The translations under genes were made by a program, and so were the position numbers. This document shows, in pieces, positions 1 through 7,400 of a DNA stretch of 40,141 nt. The notes below the pieces were generated by a model. That model saw nothing but the letters and a program-made list of their open reading frames with translations, was not told the DNA's origin and did no database searches. This stretch comes from a virus, in the IMG/VR virus record IMGVR_UViG_3300033999_000118, positions 1 through 40,141 of that record. The stretch is one strand, 5' to 3'. The first letter of the stretch is position 1. The number at the start of each line of letters is the position of its first letter.

Positions 1-127
1 TATAACCTCAAGTTCATCAATGGCTTTTTTTATAAGATTGGTGGTCTCGTTAAAAATTTTATCTATTGAGCCTGAAAGACCTAATGAGTTATACTTTCTA
101 CCATCTTTTTCGAATCCCTGAATAACA
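1..127. repeat. 127-bp terminal direct repeat, left copy (circular overlap)
   Basis: These 127 bases recur exactly at 40015-40141. The repeat lies inside a minus-strand coding sequence that becomes continuous when the ends are joined. It is therefore the overlap of a circular (or circularly permuted) assembly and not a biological terminal repeat. The unique circle is 40,014 bp. A 127-base overlap is the size expected from a k=127 assembler, which is inference. Confidence 0.93.
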
Positions 128-549
128 CATTCTTCTACGGGCATAGATGCACTTATGAAATAAAATTCGGTGCTTATGCCTATCATTTTGCGATGCTTCG
201 AGACATTAACAAAATCAGTTAAATATTCGGATCTCTCATGTAGTTCATGAAGGCTTGGTAACTCTTCATCGGAAAGATATTGTATCAACTTATTCAGCGA
301 CACACTTTTAGGTGGAAGTTTTTTCTTAAGATCATTTGCCCACTGAGCTAATATGTCTAAGCAGGAATGAAGAACATGCATCATCGCATTAAATTCTGCA
401 CAAAGAGCAATATGTTCTTTGGTCTTTTCATCCATTATGTTTCTATGAATCTTTGGGTTAATAAGCAATTCTTTTGCCTTTTCGTAATGATATTGAGCGC
501 ACAGTAGTTTGAATTTGAGTGAGTCAAGATAACTTTGGACCTCAGCCAT
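1..549 (-). CDS. Hypothetical 189-aa protein crossing the circle junction (main part)
   Basis: Read on the minus strand from ATG at 547-549 to position 1, then continuing at 40014 down to TAA at 39994-39996, giving 189 aa. GGGAGGT at 557-563 is the ribosome binding site. The protein is mostly helical and soluble, with no signal peptide. It has a charged N-terminal helix pair, a Cys/His-containing segment near residues 53-65, and a motif NVSKHRKM near residue 113. The (N)xxKHR motif occurs in many uncharacterised HEPN-like proteins, but I see no clear Rx4-6H pair, so this is weak. It runs against the tail operon and diverges from the hub gene, as moron genes do. Function unknown; superinfection exclusion or defence is only a guess from context. 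Confidence 0.8.
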   Translation of the reverse strand, partial: MAEVQSYLDSLKFKLLCAQYHYEKAKELLINPKIHRNIMDEKTKEHIALCAEFNAMMHVLHSCLDILAQWANDLKKKLPPKSVSLNKLIQYLSDEELPSLHELHERSEYLTDFVNVSKHRKMIGISTEFYFISASMPVEECVIQGFEKDGRKYNSLGLSGSIDKIFNETTNLIKKAIDELEVI

Positions 550-615
550 CTCTTACACCTCCCAAACTTTAATATTCATCAATATTATCTAAATTCCTTC
601 AATGGTGGTGAGTCT

Positions 616-2487
616 ATGCCACGCTGGGAAGTATGGAGTGCGGACGAAACCGCGCTCCTTGCATTATTCGGGCCGGGCGGGTATCCATATCTTTCCGCCA
701 GCATCCGGGCCGACCGTAATGCCGACTGCCGTTATGCTGCAACACTTGTGGTGCCGAACAAAGATGGGCGTTTCAGTCAGGATGAAACCAACCCCAGCGC
801 ATGGATATTCGCCGAAAACAATATACTGAAATGCTTTGCAGATGACGGCAAGCCACTCTTCTACGGCCTAATAGACGATGCAACGGAAGGCATTGAAGTC
901 GGCGGCATTCCTACAATCCAGGTCCGGGCCAGGAGCATAGAAAAGAAGCTGATACAGGAATGCTTCACAGATACTACGGCCTACATAGATACTCCGTCTG
1001 AAAGCGCGAACTTCGCCGCAAGCTCCAGCGGAGCAACGGCTACGGCATCATCCTATGTTAAGGCCGGAGACCAGCTCCAGACCGGAGCAAGAATTATACA
1101 GGTATCGGGCAGAAAGCAGGTTTTAGGGGTGTGGCAGGATATAACACCGCCGCAAGATGCCAGGGCCATTATTGATGGGAGCATTGCCACGAAATATATA
1201 TGGAATCATTCAGAGAATGGACTCGGTGCTTTGGAACTCACTATTAGGCTTGACCTTTGGACGCCGGAAGGGATACAGAAACTTGAAGCTATACTTGAAG
1301 GGAATACGCAGGTATTCTCAATACGAACCAGCCAGGATGGATATACTTGGGTAAATCAACCTAATCCAGCCTATAATCTTGTAGGCGTGCGGTTCATCGA
1401 AATTACCTTCAGGGCGACCGGTATTGGCAGCGTTTCCCTGGAAATTGCTGAGGTCCAGATTCTATCTTCAGGAGACTATCCCGCAAGTGCGCTTGATGAC
1501 GATGTATTCACGTCCTGGCGACCACGGCCCGACGACCTGGAACGTTCACTCACTATCAACTTCGGCCAAAATCGCACATTCAATGCTATATATCTCCACT
1601 TCGGCGTAAACCCGCTGGATGTATGGGATTCGGTCAAATTCAAACTCTATGCTGGCGACAAGCTCATCTACGACGGCACCGACAAGTGGTATTCTGGTCT
1701 GGTGGAAGTGGCGCTGGCGAATGCAATAACAGCGAGCAGTATCAAAATCCGCATAACTGCCCGGGCGGGTCTAACTGCAATTAGGTATGTCGAAGTATTG
1801 AACGTAACAGCGAATCAAAATCGTGTTTCATGGCTCCTATCCGACTTGGCTACTCATGCTGGTATACCCACATCGAAGCAGAATATCCCGATCTCCTGGC
1901 TCTGGCGGGCAAATCTGACGGCACAAATAGGCGACACATATTGGCAACACGTAAAAGAAGTAGCCGGAGCAGTTGGGTGGGAAATATATGGAAACCCGGA
2001 CGGCATACTAAAAGCCGGACCTGTCATGATAGATGCTTCCCACCCAAAATGGACCATCTCGATAGAGACGGCCAGCATAACAGGCATCGAAAAACAACCG
2101 CCGCAGGATATCAGAAACCATATCATAGTAATTTCAGAGCAAACCGATAAAACCATCAGGGGCGAGGCCAAGGATGACAGTATCAACAGCCCGACAGCAG
2201 TGCAACGGTTAGGAAACAGAGTGCAGGTAATAACTGATAATACAATCACTGCGCAGAAAGCGGCCAACCAACGGGCCCTGCTAGAGCTATGGCAGAGGGC
2301 AAGATGGAAGGCTGGGCTCAGGCTCACGTTAGCAAACGCCAAAATAATACCGGACATAGGCGAAATCGTAAAGGTGGAATATCCTTCCGAGAAAATCGAT
2401 GGCGTATATCTTGTAAGCGCATATACCCTGGACATTGAGCCGGGACGGATAGCGGTATCTGATATAACTCTGGTGCCGGTGGGGTGA
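616..2487 (+). CDS. Tail hub / tail-tip protein with two inserted discoidin-like domains
   Basis: The start at ATG 616 is preferred over an upstream in-frame ATG at 535. It has GGTGGTGAG just before it, and the 535 start would overlap the divergent gene. The product is 623 aa. Residues about 1-125 and 425-623 look like the split halves of a gp27/Tal-type hub: beta-rich, ending in a segment like GEIVKVEYPSEKIDGVYLV. Between them are two tandem galactose-binding-like (F5/8 type C) units at about 145-285 and 285-397. Each starts with an Asp-Gly/Asp-Asp then Thr plus aromatic pattern and ends in a strand with 'EV'. On the circle it sits between the fibre genes and the OB-fold baseplate gene. Likely role: closing the tail tip and binding wall carbohydrate. 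Confidence 0.72.
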   Translation: MPRWEVWSADETALLALFGPGGYPYLSASIRADRNADCRYAATLVVPNKDGRFSQDETNPSAWIFAENNILKCFADDGKPLFYGLIDDATEGIEVGGIPTIQVRARSIEKKLIQECFTDTTAYIDTPSESANFAASSSGATATASSYVKAGDQLQTGARIIQVSGRKQVLGVWQDITPPQDARAIIDGSIATKYIWNHSENGLGALELTIRLDLWTPEGIQKLEAILEGNTQVFSIRTSQDGYTWVNQPNPAYNLVGVRFIEITFRATGIGSVSLEIAEVQILSSGDYPASALDDDVFTSWRPRPDDLERSLTINFGQNRTFNAIYLHFGVNPLDVWDSVKFKLYAGDKLIYDGTDKWYSGLVEVALANAITASSIKIRITARAGLTAIRYVEVLNVTANQNRVSWLLSDLATHAGIPTSKQNIPISWLWRANLTAQIGDTYWQHVKEVAGAVGWEIYGNPDGILKAGPVMIDASHPKWTISIETASITGIEKQPPQDIRNHIIVISEQTDKTIRGEAKDDSINSPTAVQRLGNRVQVITDNTITAQKAANQRALLELWQRARWKAGLRLTLANAKIIPDIGEIVKVEYPSEKIDGVYLVSAYTLDIEPGRIAVSDITLVPVG

Positions 2488-2491
2488 TGAT

Positions 2492-2761
2492 ATGTTCACA
2501 GCCGAAGAAATCCGGACCATAGAGCAAATTGTGGAATCCAAGCTATCACAAATGGGTCTTTCTCGAAAAATAGGCCAGGTTGCGGAGGTGAGCGGAGACG
2601 CAACAAACGGATACTTTGCACGACTATACATCAATGGAAGCAGCTCATCTATGACGGCGCCTGTGCGGTGCTTGAGACACTATACCCCAGCCGTGGGGGA
2701 TAGAGTGAGCGTGCTGTGTATGGGTAACACGATATTGGAGGTGTTAGGGAAAGTTAATTGA
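2492..2761 (+). CDS. Small OB-fold-like baseplate / tail-tip protein
   Basis: 89 aa, beginning 4 bases after the hub stop, with GGTGGGGTGATGAT as leader. The N-terminal 25 residues form a helix; the rest reads as a small beta-barrel (GQVAEVSG..., RLYINGSSSSMTAPVRCLR, GDRVSVLCMGNTILEVLGKV). This resembles the OB-fold part of gpV/gp45-type spike proteins, which attach to the hub. No enzymatic domain or long beta-helix follows, so it is probably an adaptor rather than a full spike. The family call rests on pattern and position only. Confidence 0.6.
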   Translation: MFTAEEIRTIEQIVESKLSQMGLSRKIGQVAEVSGDATNGYFARLYINGSSSSMTAPVRCLRHYTPAVGDRVSVLCMGNTILEVLGKVN

Positions 2762-2783
2762 AACTGCTGGAAGGGGGATGCTG

Positions 2784-3005
2784 ATGGGCGTATGTGAGAT
2801 GCATGAAGAATTGAAAGAGCAGGTGCGGGACCACGAAAGGCGCATAGTAGCGCTGGAAAAAGCGGATGCGGAATTTGCCGTTAGGCTTGAAAATCTTTGC
2901 ATGAAATTAGAAGAACTCACCGGTTGGCTTAAGGCTCTCGTGTTTGCCATGATAGGCACATTCGGTGGCTTTGTTATTTGGTATATTCAAACACTGCCGA
3001 GGTGA
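2784..3005 (+). CDS. XhlA-like holin-associated protein
   Basis: 73 aa from ATG 2784. A second in-frame ATG at 2778 abuts the GGAAGGGGG ribosome binding site (2769-2777), so the 6-base spacing favours 2784. An N-terminal coiled coil (about residues 5-45: Glu/Lys-rich heptads) precedes one transmembrane helix near the C-terminus and a short polar tail. This is the architecture of haemolysin XhlA-family proteins, which act with holins and amidases in Bacillus-type phages. It lies upstream of a second membrane protein and the endolysin, which fits a lysis cassette. Confidence 0.68.
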   Translation: MGVCEMHEELKEQVRDHERRIVALEKADAEFAVRLENLCMKLEELTGWLKALVFAMIGTFGGFVIWYIQTLPR

Positions 3006-3010
3006 AGATT

Positions 3011-3238
3011 ATGAAAGGCTTTTGGAACGATGATGACGGCTTAACTACAGTTGATATTCTTGCTATCGCCCTTGGTTTCGGCAGTTTGTTTCTATATTGG
3101 CGATACGGAGCGATGGATACAAACTTCGCCGATATTGTCGTTGCTGTCATCCTTGCGGCGGCAGGGCAAAAAATAGGGACGGGGTGGGTAAAGACGAGGC
3201 GTAATAAAAAGGAGGAAAACAATAATGGCACAATATAA
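3011..3238 (+). CDS. Small membrane protein, lysis cassette
   Basis: 75 aa from ATG 3011, preceded by GAGGTGAAG. An in-frame start at 2978 would overlap the previous gene by 28 bases and has no better site. Two hydrophobic stretches are visible: TTVDILAIALGFGSLFLYW (residues about 12-30) and DIVVAVILAAAGQKIG (about 41-56), then a basic tail. The last 14 bases overlap the endolysin start. It could be a second holin or antiholin; I do not recognise the family. Confidence 0.6.
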   Translation: MKGFWNDDDGLTTVDILAIALGFGSLFLYWRYGAMDTNFADIVVAVILAAAGQKIGTGWVKTRRNKKEENNNGTI

Positions 3239-3968
3239 AGTCCTAATTGACCCCGGGCATGGAGGGAAAGACCCGGGAGCTACAGGGAATGGTCTGCAAG
3301 AAAAGGATATAACGCTTGCAATAAGCAAAAAAGTAGCGGAAATTCTAAAAGGGAAAGGAATTGCTATAGAACTCACACGAGATAGTGATATTTATCTTGA
3401 CCTTCCAGAAAGAATTAAGCCATGCGATGTAAGTATAAGCATTCATGTTAATGCTGGTGGAGGACAAGGATTAGAAACGTGGGTAGCAATGTTTAACAAA
3501 TCGCAGGAATCAAAGCGACTTGGGGAACTTATTCATAAAAAAATATTACAACAGGTTAAATTTGCCGATAGAGGTATTAAAACGAAGAAAAGCGAAAAGG
3601 GTAATTATGATTATCTCTACATGATTAGAAAGCCTTTAGGTATTCCGGTTTTAATAGAAGTAGGTTTTATAGACAATACCACGGATGCAGAAATATTAAA
3701 ACATGAAGAAAATATAAACAAAATAGCGGGAGCAATAGCGAACGGAATATTAGAATACTTTGGGATTAAAAAGGAGGGCACGAATATGGGAAGTGTATTT
3801 AAAGATGTTCCGGATAATCACTGGGCAATAAAAGATATTCAATGGGCAAAAGAAAAAGGTCTCATAAAAGGCGACGGGAACGGCAATTTTGGGTTAGGTA
3901 AACAAATTACACGAGAGGAGTTTGTTGTCGTTCTTCACAGATTTTATGAAATGATAGGGGGAAAATAA
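3225..3968 (+). CDS. N-acetylmuramoyl-L-alanine amidase (endolysin) with SLH domain
   Basis: 247 aa. Residues 4-180 are an Amidase_3 zinc amidase, which cuts the bond between MurNAc and L-Ala in peptidoglycan. Zinc and catalytic residues are visible: H12 in DPGHGG, E26, H74 in SIHVNAG and E145 in LIEVGFID. Residues about 190-240 form one S-layer homology module (FKDVPDNHWA...ITREEFVVVLHRF), which binds secondary wall polymers. No signal peptide is seen, so release depends on a holin, and holin genes flank it. AAGGAGG at 3771-3777 and ATG 3786 sit in frame within the linker, so the SLH part may also be made alone. The SLH module hints at a host with an S-layer. Confidence 0.93.
   Translation: MAQYKVLIDPGHGGKDPGATGNGLQEKDITLAISKKVAEILKGKGIAIELTRDSDIYLDLPERIKPCDVSISIHVNAGGGQGLETWVAMFNKSQESKRLGELIHKKILQQVKFADRGIKTKKSEKGNYDYLYMIRKPLGIPVLIEVGFIDNTTDAEILKHEENINKIAGAIANGILEYFGIKKEGTNMGSVFKDVPDNHWAIKDIQWAKEKGLIKGDGNGNFGLGKQITREEFVVVLHRFYEMIGGK
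3786..3968 (+). CDS. Possible internal translation product: SLH domain alone
   Basis: In-frame ATG at codon 188 of the endolysin, preceded by AAGGAGG (3771-3777) with 8-base spacing, as good as the gene's own site. The product would be 60 aa, exactly the wall-binding module. Internal starts that make free binding domains are known for several clostridial and other Gram-positive phage endolysins, where the short form joins the full-length enzyme. Use of the start here is inference. Confidence 0.4.
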   Translation: MGSVFKDVPDNHWAIKDIQWAKEKGLIKGDGNGNFGLGKQITREEFVVVLHRFYEMIGGK

Positions 3969-3969
3969 G

Positions 3970-4344
3970 ATGGAAGAGATTTTTTACAAAGTCATTTACG
4001 ACTTGCTTTTATTGTTATTTACAGTCATAGCTGTTTTTTTAGCTAACTACATAAAAAAAAGAATTGGAGTTGAAAGGATAAAACAAATAGAGGCAGAAAT
4101 TGCAGCAAAGCAGGAGTTGGCCCAGTTAGCTGTGCGGTTTGTAGAACAAGTATATAAAGATTTACATGGAGAGGAGAAATACAACAAAGCAGCAGAATGG
4201 CTAACAAACAGAATAAAAGAATTAGGGCTAAACATTACGGAAGAAGAAGTAAAAGGGCTTATAGAAGCAGCAATCAGAACATTTAAGGATACATTCGGCG
4301 AAGAATGGGCAAAAACAATGTCAAAACAAGAACCCCCGGCGTAG
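3970..4344 (+). CDS. Phage holin, LLH family
   Basis: 124 aa, starting 2 bases after the endolysin stop behind GGGGGAAAATAAG. One strongly hydrophobic helix spans residues about 7-28 (VIYDLLLLLFTVIAVFLANY), followed by a basic stop-transfer KKR and a long Glu/Lys-rich amphipathic C-terminal region. This layout and length fit the LL-H holin family (superfamily 6). It would form the membrane lesion that lets the amidase reach the wall. It is the last gene of the late operon, and a terminator overlaps its stop codon. Confidence 0.8.
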   Translation: MEEIFYKVIYDLLLLLFTVIAVFLANYIKKRIGVERIKQIEAEIAAKQELAQLAVRFVEQVYKDLHGEEKYNKAAEWLTNRIKELGLNITEEEVKGLIEAAIRTFKDTFGEEWAKTMSKQEPPA

Positions 4345-4359
4345 GTCCGGGGTGTTTTT
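4334..4359 (+). terminator. Rho-independent terminator of the late operon
   Basis: CCCCGG (4334-4339) pairs with CCGGGG (4347-4352) around a 7-base loop, followed by TGTTTTTG. The stem includes the stop codon region of the holin gene. It would end the late transcript before attP. Confidence 0.75.
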
Positions 4360-4413
4360 GTGCAAAAATTTGCAGTGCCTTATTCGACTGCAAGAAATTG
4401 CAGTTTGTTCTCT

Positions 4414-4433
4414 TTGCTAATATTTTGCTAATG
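4414..4433. repeat. Left arm-type direct repeat at attP
   Basis: A 20-bp sequence made of two TTGCTAAT units (TTGCTAATATTTTGCTAATG) recurs exactly at 4674-4693 on the other side of the tRNA-like core. Paired repeats flanking a core are typical arm-type binding sites of a tyrosine integrase. Roles are inferred from position. Confidence 0.6.
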
Positions 4434-4562
4434 CATTTCTCGAAATTTGAACGTATCCAACCGAAAACTAAATCTGCGCATTATCTCTGAAAGCCTTGTC
4501 CTGACTGTATTCCAGAAACTTGCAAAAACTTGTTCGCACTAACTGAAAATGTCCGGACCACA

Positions 4563-4607
4563 CTCGTAATGCGCAGGTCGTGGGTTCGAATCCCACCATC
4601 AGCTCCA
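4563..4607 (+). other. attP: attP core identical to the 3' half of tRNA-Thr(CGT)
   Basis: From CTCGTAA (anticodon loop with CGT) through the T arm (GTGGG, TTCGAAT, CCCAC) to the acceptor 3' strand and TCCA at 4604-4607, this reads as the 3' half of a threonine tRNA. The upstream bases cannot pair to complete the anticodon stem, so it is not a whole tRNA gene. Integration here would rebuild an intact host tRNA-Thr. About 45 bp of shared core is visible; the exact crossover cannot be set. Confidence 0.85.
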
Positions 4608-4624
4608 GAAAAAGCAGTAAAATC

Positions 4625-4663
4625 AAGGCTTGGGAGGATGGAATAAAATCCCAAGCCTTTTAG
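4625..4663. terminator. Bidirectional terminator between attP core and integrase
   Basis: AAGGCTTGGGA (4625-4635) pairs perfectly with TCCCAAGCCTT (4649-4659), followed by TTAGTTTTG on the plus side and preceded by an A-rich stretch on the other. It lies just beyond the integrase stop codon, so it probably ends the minus-strand lysogeny transcript. Confidence 0.6.
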
Positions 4664-4673
4664 TTTTGTCTAC

Positions 4674-4693
4674 TTGCTAATATTTTGCTAATG
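4674..4693. repeat. Right arm-type direct repeat at attP
   Basis: Exact second copy of the 20-bp repeat at 4414-4433. It overlaps the integrase stop codon (4688-4690), so the last codons of the integrase and this site share bases. Confidence 0.6.
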
Positions 4694-5836
4694 ATTCAGC
4701 CCTTTATTGAATATCTTATTAGCAACCTTTTCGGCTGCTTCTTTTTGCATGGAAGGCAAAACGTGAGAGTAGGTGTTTAAAGTAATACGAATATCAGTAT
4801 GACCCAAGCGTTCGGAAACGATTTTGGGGTTAACTCCTTCCTGTAATAGCAAAGTGGCATGAGTGTGGCGAAGGTCATGAAAGCGCACTCTTGGAAGGCC
4901 GATTTTGTCTAATACCTTCGTAAAAGCCTTCGTTATATAATCAGGGTCAATCAGCCTACCATCCGGCCAAGTGCAGACGTAGTTTGCGTTAGCAACTTCG
5001 TATTCGGGGCCGAACATGAGGCGGTTCTCCATCTGTGCTTTTCTGTGCATTTTCAAAAGTCCCAAAGTGGTATCATCGAGGGCGACCGGCCTTCTGCTGC
5101 CAGCAGTTTTTGTTTCACGTAATACCAGCCGACCATCAATACGTTGTAGCTGGTGGCGGATGTAGAGGCAGCTTCTTTCAAAGTCAATATCCTCCCACTG
5201 GAGGCCACAGATTTCACCCCTACGCATTCCGGTGGTGACTGCCAGGAGAGTCGGGATAAATAATACGTGCCCTTCCTGCAGAAGGTGATTGAGCAGGCCG
5301 GTTACCTGCTCGGGCGTTAGCACATTTATTTCCACTTTCCGCACTTTCGGCGGTTCGACTGCATCAGCAGGATTCCGCGGGATAAGTTGCCACCGGACAG
5401 CGTGTTTGAGGGCTTCGTGGATGATTCTATGCTGGTAAAGTACTGTAGCCGGAGCTAATCCCGGCCCTTCTTCTTTATCCAGAAGCCAGGTATAATGCTG
5501 CTGTATATGGAAGGGACGAAGGTCTTGAAGTTTTATGTTGCCCAGGCGAGGTATCAGGTATAGCCTTATTATCTCTGAGTATCTACGAAGGGTCCGTGGT
5601 GCTAAGTTGGCTTCGCAATAATTTTTAATCCATTCTTGCAGGAATTCTGCAAAGGTTATATCCTTAGCGAATGTTATTTCCCCAGCGTTCGTTTTTTGTA
5701 TATATTCAGCAAGTGCGGCTTCTGCTTCTTTTTTTGTTTTAAATCCTCCGATCCACTTCTGCTTCTTTTTCCCGTTAACGTCAACGTAAAAGACTATTGT
5801 CCATGTGGAACCTCTCTTCCTTATATGGCCTCTCAT
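4688..5836 (-). CDS. int: Tyrosine site-specific integrase
   Basis: 382 aa. Residues 1-48 form an AP2-like arm-binding domain (RGSTWTIVFYVDV...WIGGFKTKKEAEAAL), about 60-160 the SAM-like core-binding domain, and 170-370 the catalytic domain. Catalytic residues are R205 (TTGMRRGE), K243 (KTAGSRR), H320 and R323 (HDLRHTHAT), H346 (RLGH) and nucleophile Y356. AAGGGGG upstream places the ATG at 5836 inside the 3' end of the ImmA-like gene (56-base overlap), implying coupled expression. It recombines the tRNA-Thr-like attP next door. All catalytic residues are intact. Confidence 0.97.
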   Translation of the reverse strand: MRGHIRKRGSTWTIVFYVDVNGKKKQKWIGGFKTKKEAEAALAEYIQKTNAGEITFAKDITFAEFLQEWIKNYCEANLAPRTLRRYSEIIRLYLIPRLGNIKLQDLRPFHIQQHYTWLLDKEEGPGLAPATVLYQHRIIHEALKHAVRWQLIPRNPADAVEPPKVRKVEINVLTPEQVTGLLNHLLQEGHVLFIPTLLAVTTGMRRGEICGLQWEDIDFERSCLYIRHQLQRIDGRLVLRETKTAGSRRPVALDDTTLGLLKMHRKAQMENRLMFGPEYEVANANYVCTWPDGRLIDPDYITKAFTKVLDKIGLPRVRFHDLRHTHATLLLQEGVNPKIVSERLGHTDIRITLNTYSHVLPSMQKEAAEKVANKIFNKGLNH

Positions 5837-6365
5837 AGCATAATCCCCCTTGTTGGAGCATTAAGTCATATCGTAGCCTTTCATATTCTCCTGATTCAAT
5901 AAGCGAAATACTAAGCTGTTTCCTAAACCTTACTAAACTTATCACCACCCCAAAGCTTTCGGATAAAAAATAATCATTATCATCTTGCTTCCAATATTGC
6001 TCGAAAATCCCTATCGGCATAAGAAAATATGCGCAAAATGCCTTTGCCTGGGCCTCATTCTTTGCTATCACTATCTTATTCAAGAAGTAAAAGTTCCCGC
6101 AGTGGTATGTATGCCCATATTCGTGAACTAAATATTCCCTCAGCTTGTCCATATTCTTTTCAAAGCCTACGTAGATGTATCTTTTTTTGTTCTCTTCTAG
6201 ATATAGAGCCTTTTTTAAGTATTTCGTATATTCTAAGTGGATGTTCTCCTTCTCGATTATGTACTCAATAGTTTCAATGGAGATAGGAAACGATGAAATG
6301 TTATAACGTAATAAGATTGCATTCGCCTTTTCAGCCATTAGAACATGCAATTTGTACCACCTCAT
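5781..6365 (-). CDS. immA: ImmA/IrrE family metallopeptidase
   Basis: 194 aa with the zinc motif H81-E-x-x-H85 (VHEYGHTYH) and third ligand E104 in NEAQAKAFCAYFLMP, the signature of ImmA/IrrE peptidases. In ICEBs1 and many Firmicutes prophages ImmA cleaves the ImmR-type repressor on induction; the repressor here would be the protein at 9846-10223. The start is uncertain: ATG 6365 lacks a clear ribosome binding site. GAGGTGG just inside it could instead serve a TTG at residue 6. The N-terminal 30 residues are echoed in a truncated copy at 8559-8693. It overlaps integrase by 56 bases. Confidence 0.9.
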   Translation of the reverse strand: MRWYKLHVLMAEKANAILLRYNISSFPISIETIEYIIEKENIHLEYTKYLKKALYLEENKKRYIYVGFEKNMDKLREYLVHEYGHTYHCGNFYFLNKIVIAKNEAQAKAFCAYFLMPIGIFEQYWKQDDNDYFLSESFGVVISLVRFRKQLSISLIESGEYERLRYDLMLQQGGLCYERPYKEERFHMDNSLLR

Positions 6366-6408
6366 AGAACAGATGTTCGATTAACAACCAAAAAAATATA
6401 AGGAGAAA

Positions 6409-6777
6409 TTAACTCTTTTCTTTCTGGGGCATGTTGGCGTTTTTAAGCGTTTGATATTCGTTGTATTTATCTTGTAACCATTTGATAATACTCGGGAGGG
6501 TTTCCATAGAGATAGTTACACCTACATGAAGTATCCTATCAATCATTAAGTATGTATCTTGTTGTTCATCAATTGGTTCTTCTCGTGTTTCTGTAGGCGA
6601 AATCACAACAAGTTTGGTTTTATCCGGAGTCCTTGGTATTTCCTCATAAATGTTGAAAAATAATTCCCCTGTGGGCATAACAGAGCACCAAAATCCCGAA
6701 GCATGTATCTGTCTATATTCAGGATGCTTTTGGAAATTGAATATGACTTCCCTTAGGGCATTTTGATTATTTCCCAT
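6409..6777 (-). CDS. Hypothetical 122-aa protein (possibly DUF3467-like)
   Basis: Soluble, no membrane segment. An opening helix, then a beta-rich middle (HASGFWCSVMPTGELFFNIYEE), then VGVTISMETLPSIIKWLQDKYNEYQ. The last pattern, a strand followed by a helix ending in ...Y..Y, resembles the C-terminal part of DUF3467 proteins, but the match is weak. It lies 2 bases after the upstream coiled-coil gene and 43 bases before immA, so it is in the lysogeny transcript. Function unknown. Confidence 0.7.
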   Translation of the reverse strand: MGNNQNALREVIFNFQKHPEYRQIHASGFWCSVMPTGELFFNIYEEIPRTPDKTKLVVISPTETREEPIDEQQDTYLMIDRILHVGVTISMETLPSIIKWLQDKYNEYQTLKNANMPQKEKS

Positions 6778-6779
6778 TA

Positions 6780-7388
6780 TTATCTTCCTCCTTGCTGTAT
6801 GAGGTTGAGAATATAAGGCAGTACATAAGATAGCACAAAAGTTAGCACAGAGGAGATTATGGAACTGATAACTATTGGGACAATTATACGTTTTTTGTAA
6901 TCGATGTTTTCCTCTATTACTTTTAAACGATCATCAATATTAATAAGTTTCCCATTCATTGTTTCAATTTTTTCTTCAAGTTTGTTAATCCTATTATCTA
7001 TCTTTTCCTCGAGTTTATTAATCCGGTCATCAAGTTTGTTAATCCGCTCATCAAATTTAAATTCAAGTTTATTAATACTGTTATCCATCTTTTCTTCAAG
7101 TTTATCAAATCGTTCGTTTATCTTGTCAATCTGTGAAGATAAATTTTCAAACAATAATTTTATTTCTTCCATATAATTTTCACCCCACTTATTAGAAGAA
7201 GAAGCATTTACCACATTTACCAAAAACAATGCATAGACATCCCCATAGGCATCTCTATAAACAGCCACATAGGCAGTCCTATATCCAATACTTGGATTGT
7301 TTCTACCGATTCTTCTGTCTGCAGACAAAATAATCCCGCTATTATATAATATACCTTTTTTTGGAGTTTGAGAAGGGAAATTATACAT
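6780..7388 (-). CDS. Coiled-coil protein with C-terminal membrane anchor
   Basis: 202 aa from ATG 7388 (AGGGGGTC at 6-base spacing). An internal ATG at 7172 with GGTGAAAATTAT before it would give 130 aa and begins exactly where the coiled coil starts, so either start may be used. Residues about 75-165 are an uninterrupted coiled coil with repeating INKLEEKIDNR-type units. Residues about 172-195 form one transmembrane helix (IVPIVISSIISSVLTFVLSYV). The N-terminal 72 residues are not recognisable. It could tether a complex to the membrane or act in superinfection exclusion; neither is shown by sequence. Confidence 0.7.
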   Translation of the reverse strand: MYNFPSQTPKKGILYNSGIILSADRRIGRNNPSIGYRTAYVAVYRDAYGDVYALFLVNVVNASSSNKWGENYMEEIKLLFENLSSQIDKINERFDKLEEKMDNSINKLEFKFDERINKLDDRINKLEEKIDNRINKLEEKIETMNGKLINIDDRLKVIEENIDYKKRIIVPIVISSIISSVLTFVLSYVLPYILNLIQQGGR

Positions 7389-7400
7389 GAAAGACCCCCT

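Larger units (their letters stand above)
4345..4687. other. attP: attP region, non-coding
   Basis: 343 bases without a convincing gene. It holds two copies of a 20-bp direct repeat, the tRNA-Thr-like core and a hairpin terminator. The core sits directly downstream of the integrase gene, the usual arrangement for integrase-proximal attP. The 5' half (about 4434-4562) is otherwise featureless to me. Confidence 0.75.

Noticed and set aside
535-615. Upstream 27-codon extension of the tail hub
   Set aside because: It overlaps the divergent gene and its start; ATG 616 has the ribosome binding site.
564-615. Promoter of the junction gene
   Set aside because: AT-rich with several TATTAT-like motifs, but no -35/-10 pair at acceptable spacing.
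1854-2435. Long minus-strand frame inside the tail hub gene
   Set aside because: Complement of a GC-rich coding region; no ribosome binding site and no recognisable domain.
4563-4607. Complete tRNA-Thr gene
   Set aside because: Only the 3' half is present; upstream bases do not form the D arm or the 5' side of the anticodon stem.
6904-7176. Ser-rich plus-strand frame of 90 aa
   Set aside because: Complement of the coiled-coil repeats; low complexity is an artefact.
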